Of a stretch of 19,936 nt of DNA, positions 1-8,061 are shown piece by piece (position 1 is the stretch's first letter; each line of letters starts with the position of its first letter). The notes beneath the pieces are model-generated. The model was given only the letters and a program-made list of their open reading frames with translations. It was not told the origin of the DNA and ran no database searches. The position numbers were made by a program, and so were the translations under genes. Where the stretch lies: the NCBI GenBank assembly GCA_964471755.1, contig CAYYJM010000104.1:1-19936 (forward strand). The letters are read 5' to 3'. Origin of the DNA: CAYYJM01 sp964471755 (lineage in GTDB: Bacteria > Planctomycetota > Planctomycetia > Gemmatales > Gemmataceae).

Positions 1-3000
1 CCCAGGCCGCCGTTCGTGAGTTTGCCGGGGCCCGCAACCAGAACATCGTTGCCTTCCTCAACGAGGCCGATCAGGTCGTCCGCGAGCGTGGGCCGGTGCG
101 GACGTTCGTTCTCTGCATGTACCAGTACTTCAAGCGAATCACCGGCCTGTCGGAGGTCGTCGAGGTCATCTCGCAAGAGGCCGAGAAGCAGCGACTGGAC
201 CGTGTCCTCCAGTCCCTGGCCGACGGCGTCGATCAGACCGCGGCACGTCTCGACGAGGTGCAGAAAGAGGCGCTGGATCTCCAGAGGATTCGCGACCGGC
301 ACGAACGCCAGACCCTCGATCTGGAGAAGCGGTTGCACGCCCTGGAGGCACGGGTTCAGGCCGGTCAGGAACAGATGCTCGCCCTGGTCGATCATCACCT
401 GGAAGCCGTTGCCGGCCTCTTTCCCGGCGGCTTCCAGTTTGACCCGGCGACGGCCGACCGACTTGGCGGCTGGTATCGCTCCTGGATGCCGGGTTCGCGC
501 CTGGCTCCGACTGGCCCGACTCCCGACCCGGCCGTCGCCGCCCTGCTGGAGGCCTATCCGTCACGCAATCCCCTCGGCGAGGAGTTTCTCGACCGCATGC
601 TCGCCCGAGTTGGTCTGCGTCTGCTCCGAGGCACCTCCGGCAGCGCCTTCCTGGGCGAGGGGCGATACTCCGTCGTCTATCGCGCTTACAACGAGTCGCT
701 GCCGGGCCGTCAGGTGCCGCGTGAAGCTCCGGTCGCGGTCAAGATCGCCGTCGATCCGGAATTTCTCGTCGAGTTCCGTGAGCAGGCCGAGCGCGATCGA
801 GAGATCCTCGGGCGTCTCGCCCAGCGTGAGTCACCGGCCGTCGTACGTGTCTTCCACAGCAGCACCCTGTCCACTTTCCCCGTCATCGTCTACGAACTGT
901 TCGAGGGCAGCCCACTCGGCGACTACGTCAGCGAACGCAGGCCGACGGAGGATCAGCGACTGTTCATCGCCTGGCAGGTTCTCGAAGCCTGTCGGCATGC
1001 CTACGAGGTGGGCGTTCTGCACGGAGATCTCGCCCCGCAGAACATCCTGGTTTCCGACTCACGCGGGGGGCCGATCGTCAAGGTGATCGATTACGGCCTG
1101 GGTCGGGTGCTGCATACGGCGCGGGTGACCGATCGCCGTGCCCAGGGCGGTTCGCGAGACTACCTGGCTCCCGAGGCGCGAAGCGGTTCGCCAGCGAAGA
1201 CCTCGGACCTCTATTCGGTTGGCTGCCTGCTCCACCTGCTCCTGTTTCCCGAGACGACCGCCCCGGTCCTGCGCGGGCTGATGGATCGCCTGCTGCGGCC
1301 ACGACCGGAGGACCGCGGCACGCCGTCACAGGCGATGCGCGAGGTGGCCGGCCTGCTCAGGGATCGCCCCGGCTTTGAACTGGGCGAGATCCGCTCTCGG
1401 GCCGGAGCCGTCCGAACGTACTTCAATCGCCTGGGCGGCCTGCTTGTCGAGGTGGAGCGAACGGCCAAACGCCACCGCCTGGCCACACCGGAGGCCCGTC
1501 GCCGCGTGCCGTCAGGCCAGATCGACGACGGCGTTGGCAATCCGGTATCCATCGACGACCAGCGGCGCAAGATCGAAACCGAGGTGCTGGCCCGCTTCGA
1601 CCGCCCCTACCAGATCGCCTTCATGGGCATCTTCAGTTCCGGCAAGACGATGCTGATCAACAAGCTGTTGATCCACATGCAGGGCCACGCCCTGGCACCG
1701 TACTCGTCCCGGCCAGACTACCTCGACCAACCGAACTACCGGACGCAGGTTCAACCCTACCTGCGCCGATCGGCTGCCGAGCCGACCGACAAGGTCATCA
1801 CCATCCTCTGCTACCGCGGACCTCTGGAGGACGACGCCCAGCAGACGGAGATGCGCCGGCTCATCGCCGATGGCCAACCCCTGACCGGCTCCGACCCGGT
1901 ACGCCTGGCGCTTCCCCTTGAACCTCTGCGCGACTTCAACCTGATCGACACGCCCGGCCTGAACGAAGATCTGACGCTGAACAGCCGTGTCGGCTCCTTC
2001 TTGCAGAGCTGCGACCTGGTCGTCTACACATTCGCCGCCACCAACGTGATGAACATCCAGGACCATTACCTCGTGACGCGTCAGGAGGAAGTCGCCCCCG
2101 GCAAACACGTCCTCTACCTCGTCAATCAGGTCGATGTCCTCCTGGACCGCCTCGACTGCCAGTGCTTCTGGGATGAGCAGCATCACCCGACGGTCAGCGA
2201 GGTCGGTAAGCCGCTGAAGCAGCGCATCGAATCCCAGGTCAACCTGATCCTGCGGGAGGTGGCCCAGCGATCGGGCCGAGAACCGGGACCACATCGCAGC
2301 CTGGTTGAGGGGGACAATTTCTGGCTGGTCAGCGCCCGCTATCACTACCAGATCGAGGAGTTGTACGCCCACCTGTGGCAGACGATCCAGCGCACGGCCG
2401 TGCTGGACCGGCTGCGCGACACGCCGGCGGTGCTGCGGACGCACCTGGGCTGGGCCGCCGAGTTCGTTCGTGATTACCTGCGGCATGAACTGCGGCCACG
2501 CGTCGCAGTCTGCCAGGCGGTACTCGGTGAACTGGGACGGTCGCTTGGTGTCGATCTGCCGGCGAGGATCCGAGAAGAATGGCAGCGCTGGGTCCGCGGA
2601 TTCGTCCGCGAGCAGGGTCTGGAGCATCGGCACTACCTCGAATCTCTGCGCTTCGAGCCGTCAGCCGAGGAACCGCTCCCGGGCGAGGGGTTTCCGGCCA
2701 GCACACGAACCACCGCTACCTGGGCGACACGCTACGATCCCGAGGAAGAGGATCAACCTGCCTTGTGGGGTGTCGAGGGGCGCTACTCCACGGAAGACTT
2801 CCCCGTGCTGAAGCGGCTTTACGAATCGCTCGCTCCGACTCGTGACCCGGATCGTGTCTGGGCCTGGCTGGACCAGGAAATCCTCGAAAAGCAGGAGTTC
2901 GGCAAGCTGCGCGGCCTGCTGGCCTCGGCACTTCAGAAGGCGAGAAAGGAGGGCCGCGAGCAAATGGGCGAGAGGGTCGAGAGGGCCCTGGACGAATTCG

Positions 3001-4106
3001 CCTTCACACAACTACCGACCCAGGTTCGGGGAGCGCAGGCCGCCCGTCAGGGGGAGATCGATCAGATCTGCGCCGACGCGGAGGAACGCCTCCGGGCCGC
3101 CTACCAGAGCCAGCTGGAGATCACCTGGGGCCTCACCGGTTCACCGGAGGAACTGGCCGCGCGGGCCCTGCGAACCGGCACTCTGACCGCCTACGACCCG
3201 CAATGGTTCCTCGACCAGTTGAAGGAGCGCCGGTCGGCCCTGCGCCGGCGGATGGATCAGCACGTCAAGGAACTGGAGGAGACGCTCCAGACCCGGTTGG
3301 CGGAACTGAGCCGCGAACGGGAGCGTCTGGTCGCCAGTGTGCGCGAGGACATCCGCAAGCGGGCCGAGGAGCCCGTCTTCACCGCCGAGCAACTGCCCGG
3401 GACTGCGGTGCCTTCGGGTGTGAGCGTCATGGGCAAGCCCCTGCGTCAACTGGTTCGCGAAGCGGGCCACCGAGAACGCTGGCGGTGGCGGAAGGGTTGC
3501 CTGGCGCGGTTGACGAACCTGGTCGGCTGTCTGGCGTTCGCCTTCCTGGCGGTGTGGCTGGCTGTCGTGTGGGCCCCGGACTGGACGATTCGTGGCTGGC
3601 TGCTGGCCGGCGGGCTGCTCGGTCCTCTGGCCGTGGGCACCTGGCTGCACTTCCGGATACAGCGGCGTGCCGACGCCGAGCGCGGACTTGAGAGCGACTT
3701 CCTGGCCGAGGCCTGGCAGCGCCTGGCCGAGAAGTTTGACGCCGACACCCGAACCCGGTTGCGCAGGGCCCGCGACGAGTTACGCTCCTGGACGACCGGG
3801 TTCTACGACTACAATCAGTCGGTGATGCAGAAGAGCAAGGCCCTGGCCGACGAGTTTGAAGCCGTCTTCACGCGCGACCACCTGCCCGACGCTATCGATC
3901 AGTGGGTCGCGAATCTGCGTCGGCTCCAACAGGAGCGAACCGTCGAACTGGACCGCTATCGCAAGGCCCTGCTCGCAGCCATCGACGAGTATCAGGAGGT
4001 TCTGAAGCACCTGTCGGGCGGCAACGAGTTGCTCAACAGCGTCGCCTTCTTCCACCATCTCTACCAGCTGCACGCCCTGCTGCACCAGGACGCCGCTCCT
4101 GCCTGA
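1..4106 (+). CDS. Protein kinase-dynamin-like GTPase fusion, membrane-anchored, 5' partial
   Basis: The reading frame is open from base 3 with no convincing start, so the gene begins outside the window; GTG at 96 and ATG at 117 are in frame but lack a ribosome binding site. Residues here are counted from the GTG at 96. A charged coiled coil (about 20-105) precedes a Hanks-type kinase (about 185-395) with glycine loop GEGRYSVVY, AVK lysine, HGDLAPQN catalytic loop (D311), DYG in place of DFG (D332) and an APE motif. A second enzyme follows: a dynamin-like GTPase with P-loop GIFSSGKT (511), DTPG switch (about 618) and NQVD in place of NKxD. The C-terminal part is helical, with two hydrophobic segments (about 1135-1187) forming a likely membrane hairpin. 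The family suggests GTP-driven membrane binding or remodelling controlled by phosphorylation; substrate and partners are unknown. Domain calls are firm, the function is inferred. Confidence 0.88.
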   Translation, partial: QAAVREFAGARNQNIVAFLNEADQVVRERGPVRTFVLCMYQYFKRITGLSEVVEVISQEAEKQRLDRVLQSLADGVDQTAARLDEVQKEALDLQRIRDRHERQTLDLEKRLHALEARVQAGQEQMLALVDHHLEAVAGLFPGGFQFDPATADRLGGWYRSWMPGSRLAPTGPTPDPAVAALLEAYPSRNPLGEEFLDRMLARVGLRLLRGTSGSAFLGEGRYSVVYRAYNESLPGRQVPREAPVAVKIAVDPEFLVEFREQAERDREILGRLAQRESPAVVRVFHSSTLSTFPVIVYELFEGSPLGDYVSERRPTEDQRLFIAWQVLEACRHAYEVGVLHGDLAPQNILVSDSRGGPIVKVIDYGLGRVLHTARVTDRRAQGGSRDYLAPEARSGSPAKTSDLYSVGCLLHLLLFPETTAPVLRGLMDRLLRPRPEDRGTPSQAMREVAGLLRDRPGFELGEIRSRAGAVRTYFNRLGGLLVEVERTAKRHRLATPEARRRVPSGQIDDGVGNPVSIDDQRRKIETEVLARFDRPYQIAFMGIFSSGKTMLINKLLIHMQGHALAPYSSRPDYLDQPNYRTQVQPYLRRSAAEPTDKVITILCYRGPLEDDAQQTEMRRLIADGQPLTGSDPVRLALPLEPLRDFNLIDTPGLNEDLTLNSRVGSFLQSCDLVVYTFAATNVMNIQDHYLVTRQEEVAPGKHVLYLVNQVDVLLDRLDCQCFWDEQHHPTVSEVGKPLKQRIESQVNLILREVAQRSGREPGPHRSLVEGDNFWLVSARYHYQIEELYAHLWQTIQRTAVLDRLRDTPAVLRTHLGWAAEFVRDYLRHELRPRVAVCQAVLGELGRSLGVDLPARIREEWQRWVRGFVREQGLEHRHYLESLRFEPSAEEPLPGEGFPASTRTTATWATRYDPEEEDQPALWGVEGRYSTEDFPVLKRLYESLAPTRDPDRVWAWLDQEILEKQEFGKLRGLLASALQKARKEGREQMGERVERALDEFAFTQLPTQVRGAQAARQGEIDQICADAEERLRAAYQSQLEITWGLTGSPEELAARALRTGTLTAYDPQWFLDQLKERRSALRRRMDQHVKELEETLQTRLAELSRERERLVASVREDIRKRAEEPVFTAEQLPGTAVPSGVSVMGKPLRQLVREAGHRERWRWRKGCLARLTNLVGCLAFAFLAVWLAVVWAPDWTIRGWLLAGGLLGPLAVGTWLHFRIQRRADAERGLESDFLAEAWQRLAEKFDADTRTRLRRARDELRSWTTGFYDYNQSVMQKSKALADEFEAVFTRDHLPDAIDQWVANLRRLQQERTVELDRYRKALLAAIDEYQEVLKHLSGGNELLNSVAFFHHLYQLHALLHQDAAPA

Positions 4107-4115
4107 GAGACTACA

Positions 4116-4250
4116 CGGAAAGCGGCTCCCTCGCCCCCGGTACTCCGGAGGAGAGGGTTGGGGTGAGGGGGAATGCCTACGAAACCAGCGAAAACGAAGA
4201 CCCCTCACCCCAACCCCTCTCCCCGGAGTACCGGGGCGAGGGGCTTTCCG
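4116..4250. repeat. Long imperfect inverted repeat between convergent genes
   Basis: Arms at about 4116-4170 and 4201-4250 are reverse complements with a few mismatches and indels, around a 30-base spacer. Key words are GGTACTCCGG and GGTTGGGGTGAGGGG on the left and their complements on the right. It lies nine bases after the stop of the kinase-dynamin gene and 35 bases before the end of the convergent DUF4139 gene, so it can act as a bidirectional hairpin terminator. CCCTCACCCCAACCCCTCTCCC-type words are a common dispersed intergenic repeat in GC-rich bacteria, which points to a repeat family rather than a unique site. Confidence 0.8.
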
Positions 4251-4285
4251 TGCAGCCTCTGAGTCGTTTGGCCGGTTCGATGGCG

Positions 4286-6301
4286 TTACCCGGCCGACGC
4301 CTCCACGTCCAGCTGCGCGATCAGGATGTTGCGTTCCTCGCCGAGCCGGACCGCCTCGGCGTGATGCGCCCGAACGGCATCGCGGATGGCGTTGAGGCGA
4401 TCTTCCTGCTCGTTCAGCGTCCGGATCAGCCGTTCGCGGAACTCCTTCTCGCTGCTGCGATCGCCCAGGGCCTGGAGGTTCTCACGAATCCGCCCCTGCT
4501 CCTCGTGGATGCTCACTCGCTCACGCTCCAGGGCTTCCACCTCACGCTGGATCTGGCCGAGTCGATCCTGCATGCCGCTGATCCGTCGCAGCAACTGCTG
4601 CGTCGCCGGGGCGAGATACTTCTGGTCGATCCAGTAGGCGAAGTCGGCCGGGCCCAGATCGACGAGCGTCCGCCGTGTCTCCACCGGCAGCCGGGTTTCG
4701 ACGACCAGTTCGACCGCCTTCTTCGCCGGCAGGGTGACCTTGAAGCGCCAGAAGTTCTCCGTCGTGGCGTGCGGCTTCGCCGGCGTGACCAGTTCCCAGT
4801 CGGACCGCTGACGGGGATGCTCCAGGTAGAGCGTGTACTCCTGGCCGGCCCGATTGTCGAGCGTGTACGTCGTCGTCTGCTGCTGCCAGCTGCGGACGAC
4901 GAGTTGATTGTTGCGCAGGACGACGCGCCCCACCTTCTCTCGGTGCGACTTCGTGTGGTCGCTGACCTTGACGGACAGCTCGACGGCGTACGGCACCAGG
5001 CGTTCCTCGTCCGGCTTGAGCGTGTCGAGCATCGCCTCGCCGACATAACTGCCGGACTCCAGCACGGTCACCGGGCCGCCTTCGAGCGTCAGACCGGTCG
5101 TGTTGTGGAACTCGACAGCCCGCATCGGGTTGTCCTTGCGACTGTCGCGATTGTAGAGCAGGGCCGGCTTGCCGTCGAAGGGCCGCAGGACGATCGGCAC
5201 CAGGGCCGACTGATTGCGGCGGATCGTCACCGGATGATCGATGGCGTACTCGAACAGATCGCCGAGTTTCCGCTCGCGCACCTGGGCCGGCGTGCTGCTC
5301 GGGGCGGCCATCTTCCTCCCGGCCACGGCACCGCCGCCGTATCCGCCTCGGCCGCCGACTGTCGGTGCGGCCATCGGAGCCATCGAGTACAGGGCCTCCG
5401 ACTCGACCTCCGCAACGGCGTCCTCGACCATCGGCGGCAGCACACCGGTCGTCTCCTGCACCGCGACGACGGGCCGCTTGATGTAGCGCGGCGTATACAG
5501 ATCATGCACGAACGACACCGGCAGACCGGAAACGAGCGACAGTTCGACGTTCTCCCAGTCCTCGTCCTGGGTGTTATCGACGACGGCCCAACCCTGGATC
5601 ATCGGCTTCTCGTTCTCCGCACCCAGGAGCAGCCGGTAGGTCGCCTTCCAGACCGGCGCTTCGAGCGTGTAGCTCATGCGGATCTTGCGCGGACCCGAGC
5701 CCGTGGCGAAGAAACTGAACGTGCGGGCGTCCTTCTTCCGGGCCGACAGGAGCGTCCGCAGGTAGTAGCCGAGATCGTCGCGCAACTTCGCGTCGAGGAT
5801 TTCCAGCCGACGCAGGCCGATGAGGTCGAAGCCGCGTACCTCGCCGGCGTCGGTCAGCAGAGCGACTCGCGGCCGATGGACGACNNNNNNNNNNTCCGAC
5901 GCCTGGGGCCACCTGCCACTCATGCCGACACCGGCCGCCGTCTGCTCCTCGGTCGTGTCGATGCCGAGCAGAATGCCCTCGACTCGCTCGTCGCCGGCCT
6001 GGAGCGCGAGCCGGGCTCCCTTCAGCTGCGGTAGCAGGCCGACGAGGCTGTTCTGATCGGGAATGCTGAGGTCCACTTCCTGGAGCAGTTGCTCCAGAGG
6101 CCGGGTCGAGTCGTAAGATACGCTTGTCACCGTCCCGCCGTCGAGATCGAGAACGGTGAGCGACTTGAGGACGTCGGCAACCTCGCGTTGCTTGAACGTC
6201 AGCGACAGGACGCTGTCGCCCTCGACACGACCTTCACGCTCGAAGTAGCCGACGCCGTGCTTGTACAGCACGACGCGGGTAACGGGCAGGTTGCTGCTCA
6301 T
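4286..6301 (-). CDS. DUF4139 domain-containing protein
   Basis: A 671-residue protein starting MSSNLPVTRVVLYKHGVGYFE. It has the layout of DUF4139 / mucoidy-inhibitor-like proteins: an N-terminal beta-rich part, a central segment with RMSYTLEAPVWKATYRLLL, a beta-rich C-terminal half, and a long charged coiled coil over roughly the last 110 residues (EVEALERERVSIHEEQ region). There is no signal peptide or membrane segment. A glycine-rich linker (GGRGGYGGG) lies near the middle. The ATG at 6301 has an AGGAG six to seven bases upstream, which supports this start. Ten Ns at 5885-5894 interrupt the gene, but the frame continues on both sides, so it is probably intact. It faces the lipoprotein gene divergently and the kinase-dynamin gene convergently. 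Molecular function of the family is unknown. Confidence 0.8.
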   Translation of the reverse strand: MSSNLPVTRVVLYKHGVGYFEREGRVEGDSVLSLTFKQREVADVLKSLTVLDLDGGTVTSVSYDSTRPLEQLLQEVDLSIPDQNSLVGLLPQLKGARLALQAGDERVEGILLGIDTTEEQTAAGVGMSGRWPQASXXXXVVHRPRVALLTDAGEVRGFDLIGLRRLEILDAKLRDDLGYYLRTLLSARKKDARTFSFFATGSGPRKIRMSYTLEAPVWKATYRLLLGAENEKPMIQGWAVVDNTQDEDWENVELSLVSGLPVSFVHDLYTPRYIKRPVVAVQETTGVLPPMVEDAVAEVESEALYSMAPMAAPTVGGRGGYGGGAVAGRKMAAPSSTPAQVRERKLGDLFEYAIDHPVTIRRNQSALVPIVLRPFDGKPALLYNRDSRKDNPMRAVEFHNTTGLTLEGGPVTVLESGSYVGEAMLDTLKPDEERLVPYAVELSVKVSDHTKSHREKVGRVVLRNNQLVVRSWQQQTTTYTLDNRAGQEYTLYLEHPRQRSDWELVTPAKPHATTENFWRFKVTLPAKKAVELVVETRLPVETRRTLVDLGPADFAYWIDQKYLAPATQQLLRRISGMQDRLGQIQREVEALERERVSIHEEQGRIRENLQALGDRSSEKEFRERLIRTLNEQEDRLNAIRDAVRAHHAEAVRLGEERNILIAQLDVEASAG
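5885..5894. other. Assembly gap of ten Ns
   Basis: Ten consecutive N characters lie inside the DUF4139 gene. Reading through them keeps the minus-strand frame and a family-consistent protein on both sides. Either the true missing length is ten modulo three, or the match is coincidence. Sequence at this point, including any internal repeat, cannot be judged. Confidence 0.99.
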
Positions 6302-6398
6302 GGGGCGTCTCCTGACTTTCGGGGACCGGCGGATCGATGGGGTCGTTATGATCCTACCACCTCCGACCCCGAAGTGCGAGAGACTCGTCGAGCGCCGC

Positions 6399-6427
6399 TT
6401 GACCTGGACGAGTTGGGTCGATTATCG
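6399..6427 (+). promoter_or_regulatory. Weak candidate promoter for the lipoprotein gene
   Basis: TTGACC at 6399-6404 resembles a -35 box, with an AT-richer GATTAT at 6420-6425 as a poor -10 match at a short 15-base spacing. This is the only such pair I see in the 194-base divergent stretch 6302-6495 between the DUF4139 and lipoprotein genes. Nothing else recognisable is present there. Confidence 0.25.
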
Positions 6428-6495
6428 TGCGAAGAGTGACATTTTGGGTAATGTGGAGAGATGGTGCTATGACGCCTGATCGGGAGAACTCGTTC

Positions 6496-7215
6496 ATGTC
6501 GATGATCACGCTGTTGCGTTCGGCGAGCCTGTCGCTGCTGCTCGTCGGAGTGGTCGCGCTGGTGGGCTGCTCGGACAACAAGGCGCAACTCGCCCAGGAC
6601 AAGGCGGAGGAACTCGCGAAGCAACTCCAGGCCGCCCAGGTCGATTTGCAGGAGCAGATCGCCAACGCTCGAACCAAGCTCGATGCGGCCACGAAGAAGG
6701 CGGAGGACCTCCAGAGCCAGCTGACCGGAGCCGTCGGCGACCTGAAGAAGGTGACCACTGACCACGAAGCCGCCCAGAAGGCGAACGACACGCTCACCAA
6801 GGCGGTCGAGACGGCCAGGGGCGAGGCGAAGAAGGCGAGCGAGGAAATCGCGAAGCAACTTACCGAGGCGAAGACGGCCCTGGCCACCGCGACGAAGACC
6901 GCGGCCGAACGGGCCAAGGAAGTCACCACGGCGAAGGAGGCGGAAGCCAAGGCCCTTCAGCAGTTCAAGACAATCGAGGCGGAACTGACGAAGGCGAAGG
7001 CGGCCGAGGCGGCCGCCATCAAGGAGATCCAGACCCACAAGGCCCTGGCCGCGCAACTGGCCCAGGATCTGAAGACCGCCCAGGCGGAGTTGCTGAAGAC
7101 GAAGACCGCTCCGCCGAAGGACGCTCCGGCCAAGGATGCTCCGAAGAAAGATGCTCCCGCCAAGGATGCTCCAGCGAAGGATGCTCCGGCGAAGGACGCC
7201 CCGGCGAAGAAGTGA
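6496..7215 (+). CDS. Putative lipoprotein with Lys/Ala-rich helix and KDAPA repeat tail
   Basis: I do not recognise a family. The chosen start (ATG 6496, GGAGA eight bases upstream) gives 239 residues. An in-frame ATG at 6469 is possible and would extend the N-terminus by nine. The N-terminus is a lipoprotein signal: a positive residue, the hydrophobic run LSLLLVGVVALVG, then cysteine 25 in a lipobox (LVGC). The mature part, from about residue 30 to 205, is almost entirely charged, alanine-rich helix with heptad- or 11-mer-like spacing (KAEELAKQLQ, KKAEDLQSQL), so a long coiled coil is likely. The tail is six KDAPA/KDAPK pentapeptides ending KK. It probably sits on a membrane facing the periplasm and acts as a spacer or a cell-wall or DNA-binding protein, but no activity can be assigned. 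It is followed after 70 bases by the Uma2 gene. Confidence 0.75.
   Translation: MSMITLLRSASLSLLLVGVVALVGCSDNKAQLAQDKAEELAKQLQAAQVDLQEQIANARTKLDAATKKAEDLQSQLTGAVGDLKKVTTDHEAAQKANDTLTKAVETARGEAKKASEEIAKQLTEAKTALATATKTAAERAKEVTTAKEAEAKALQQFKTIEAELTKAKAAEAAAIKEIQTHKALAAQLAQDLKTAQAELLKTKTAPPKDAPAKDAPKKDAPAKDAPAKDAPAKDAPAKK
7117..7206 (+). repeat. Tandem 15-bp coding repeat (six KDAPA/KDAPK units)
   Basis: Six consecutive 15-base units of the form AAGGAYGCTCCGGCC lie in frame and encode KDAPA, KDAPK, then KDAPA four times. Third positions vary (GAC/GAT, GCT/GCC, CCG/CCC/CCA), so the units have diverged silently while the peptide was kept. That fits selection on the repeat peptide rather than a fresh slippage product. 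Confidence 0.9.
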
Positions 7216-7285
7216 CCCCCGGCGGTGGCAGCGGCCAGGTTGCCGATACGAATCTGGCCGCGTGTCCCATCAGGGAGGAAGGACC

Positions 7286-7978
7286 ATGACCACGACTGCG
7301 ACTCCATCCATGACCGACGTCGTCAACCTGGGCGAGTTGCTCGATCGCCTGGGAGGCATCTCGCCGTATCGGGTGCGACTGAAGCCCACCCCGGGAACGG
7401 CCACCGAGCGCGATCTGCTGGAAGTCCTCGATCAAACCAATCGGGTCTGCGAGCTGATCGATGGCGTCCTCGTGGAGAAGGTCATGGGCTTCACCGAAGG
7501 CAACCTCGCCCTGTGGATCGGAACGCTGCTCAACATCTACTTGATGGAGAACGACGTCGGCACACTCGGTGGAGCGGATTCCACCCTGCGGCTCATGCCA
7601 GGTCTGGTGCGGATACCCGACGTTTCCTTTTCGCGCTGGGAGAAGTTCCCCGGCCGACGACTTCCGAGCGAGCCGATCCCGGACCTGGTGCCGGATCTGG
7701 CGATCGAGATCCTCAGCGCGGGGAACACGCGCGAGGAGATGGACCTCAAGCTCCAGCACTACTTCTTCGCGGGCGTCGAGGTGGTCTGGTTCATCGACCC
7801 GGCCCGGCGTGAAGTGCGCGTCTTCACCGCTCCGGACACCTTCACGAGGCGGACCGAGGCGGACACGCTCGACGGCGGTTCGGTGCTGCCGGGCTTCTCC
7901 GTCACCGTCGCCCGGATCTTCGAGCGATTGCCCGAGCCGGAAACGAAGAAGCCGACTCGACGTCGAAAGAAACCGTGA
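7286..7978 (+). CDS. Uma2 family endonuclease-like protein
   Basis: A 230-residue protein with the PD-(D/E)xK-type core of the Uma2 (DUF820) family. Visible elements are E56 in CELIDG, D112 in RIPDVSF, PDLAIEIL with D137 and E141, K155 in LKLQHYF, and the closing VEVVWFIDP strand. All expected acidic and lysine positions are present, so the fold and potential metal site look intact. The ATG at 7286 follows a strong GGGAGGAAGG ribosome binding site; the frame extends further upstream but overlaps the lipoprotein gene, so the later start is preferred. The C-terminus is basic (KKPTRRRKK). Uma2 genes occur in many copies in planctomycetes and cyanobacteria. Nuclease activity is presumed from the fold; the biological role is unknown. 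Confidence 0.9.
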   Translation: MTTTATPSMTDVVNLGELLDRLGGISPYRVRLKPTPGTATERDLLEVLDQTNRVCELIDGVLVEKVMGFTEGNLALWIGTLLNIYLMENDVGTLGGADSTLRLMPGLVRIPDVSFSRWEKFPGRRLPSEPIPDLVPDLAIEILSAGNTREEMDLKLQHYFFAGVEVVWFIDPARREVRVFTAPDTFTRRTEADTLDGGSVLPGFSVTVARIFERLPEPETKKPTRRRKKP

Positions 7979-8015
7979 GCGGAGGTCGCCTCTCGCGGTT
8001 CGCCGCGTCGCGGGG

Positions 8016-8021
8016 TATAAT
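8016..8021 (+). promoter_or_regulatory. Perfect TATAAT -10 element before the vWA gene
   Basis: TATAAT stands alone in GC-rich sequence 41 bases before the vWA start. No good -35 box lies 16-18 bases upstream. It is probably the promoter of the vWA-PP2C(-kinase) cassette. Its GC-rich setting makes a chance match less likely. Confidence 0.5.
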
Positions 8022-8061
8022 CTCCCCGTCGCACCCAGGCAGACGATCCAGGGACGCAGCC

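Noticed and set aside
1512..2633. Minus-strand open frame inside the kinase-dynamin gene
   Set aside because: It lies antisense to the GTPase motifs and has no recognisable domain.
3902..6034. Long plus-strand open frame (710 codons) opposite the DUF4139 gene
   Set aside because: It is antisense to a family-consistent protein with a good ribosome binding site; its translation is arginine/leucine-rich with no domain, typical of GC-rich mirror frames.
7117..7206. CRISPR-like or slippage repeat array
   Set aside because: Units are contiguous without spacers, in frame and coding; they are a peptide repeat.
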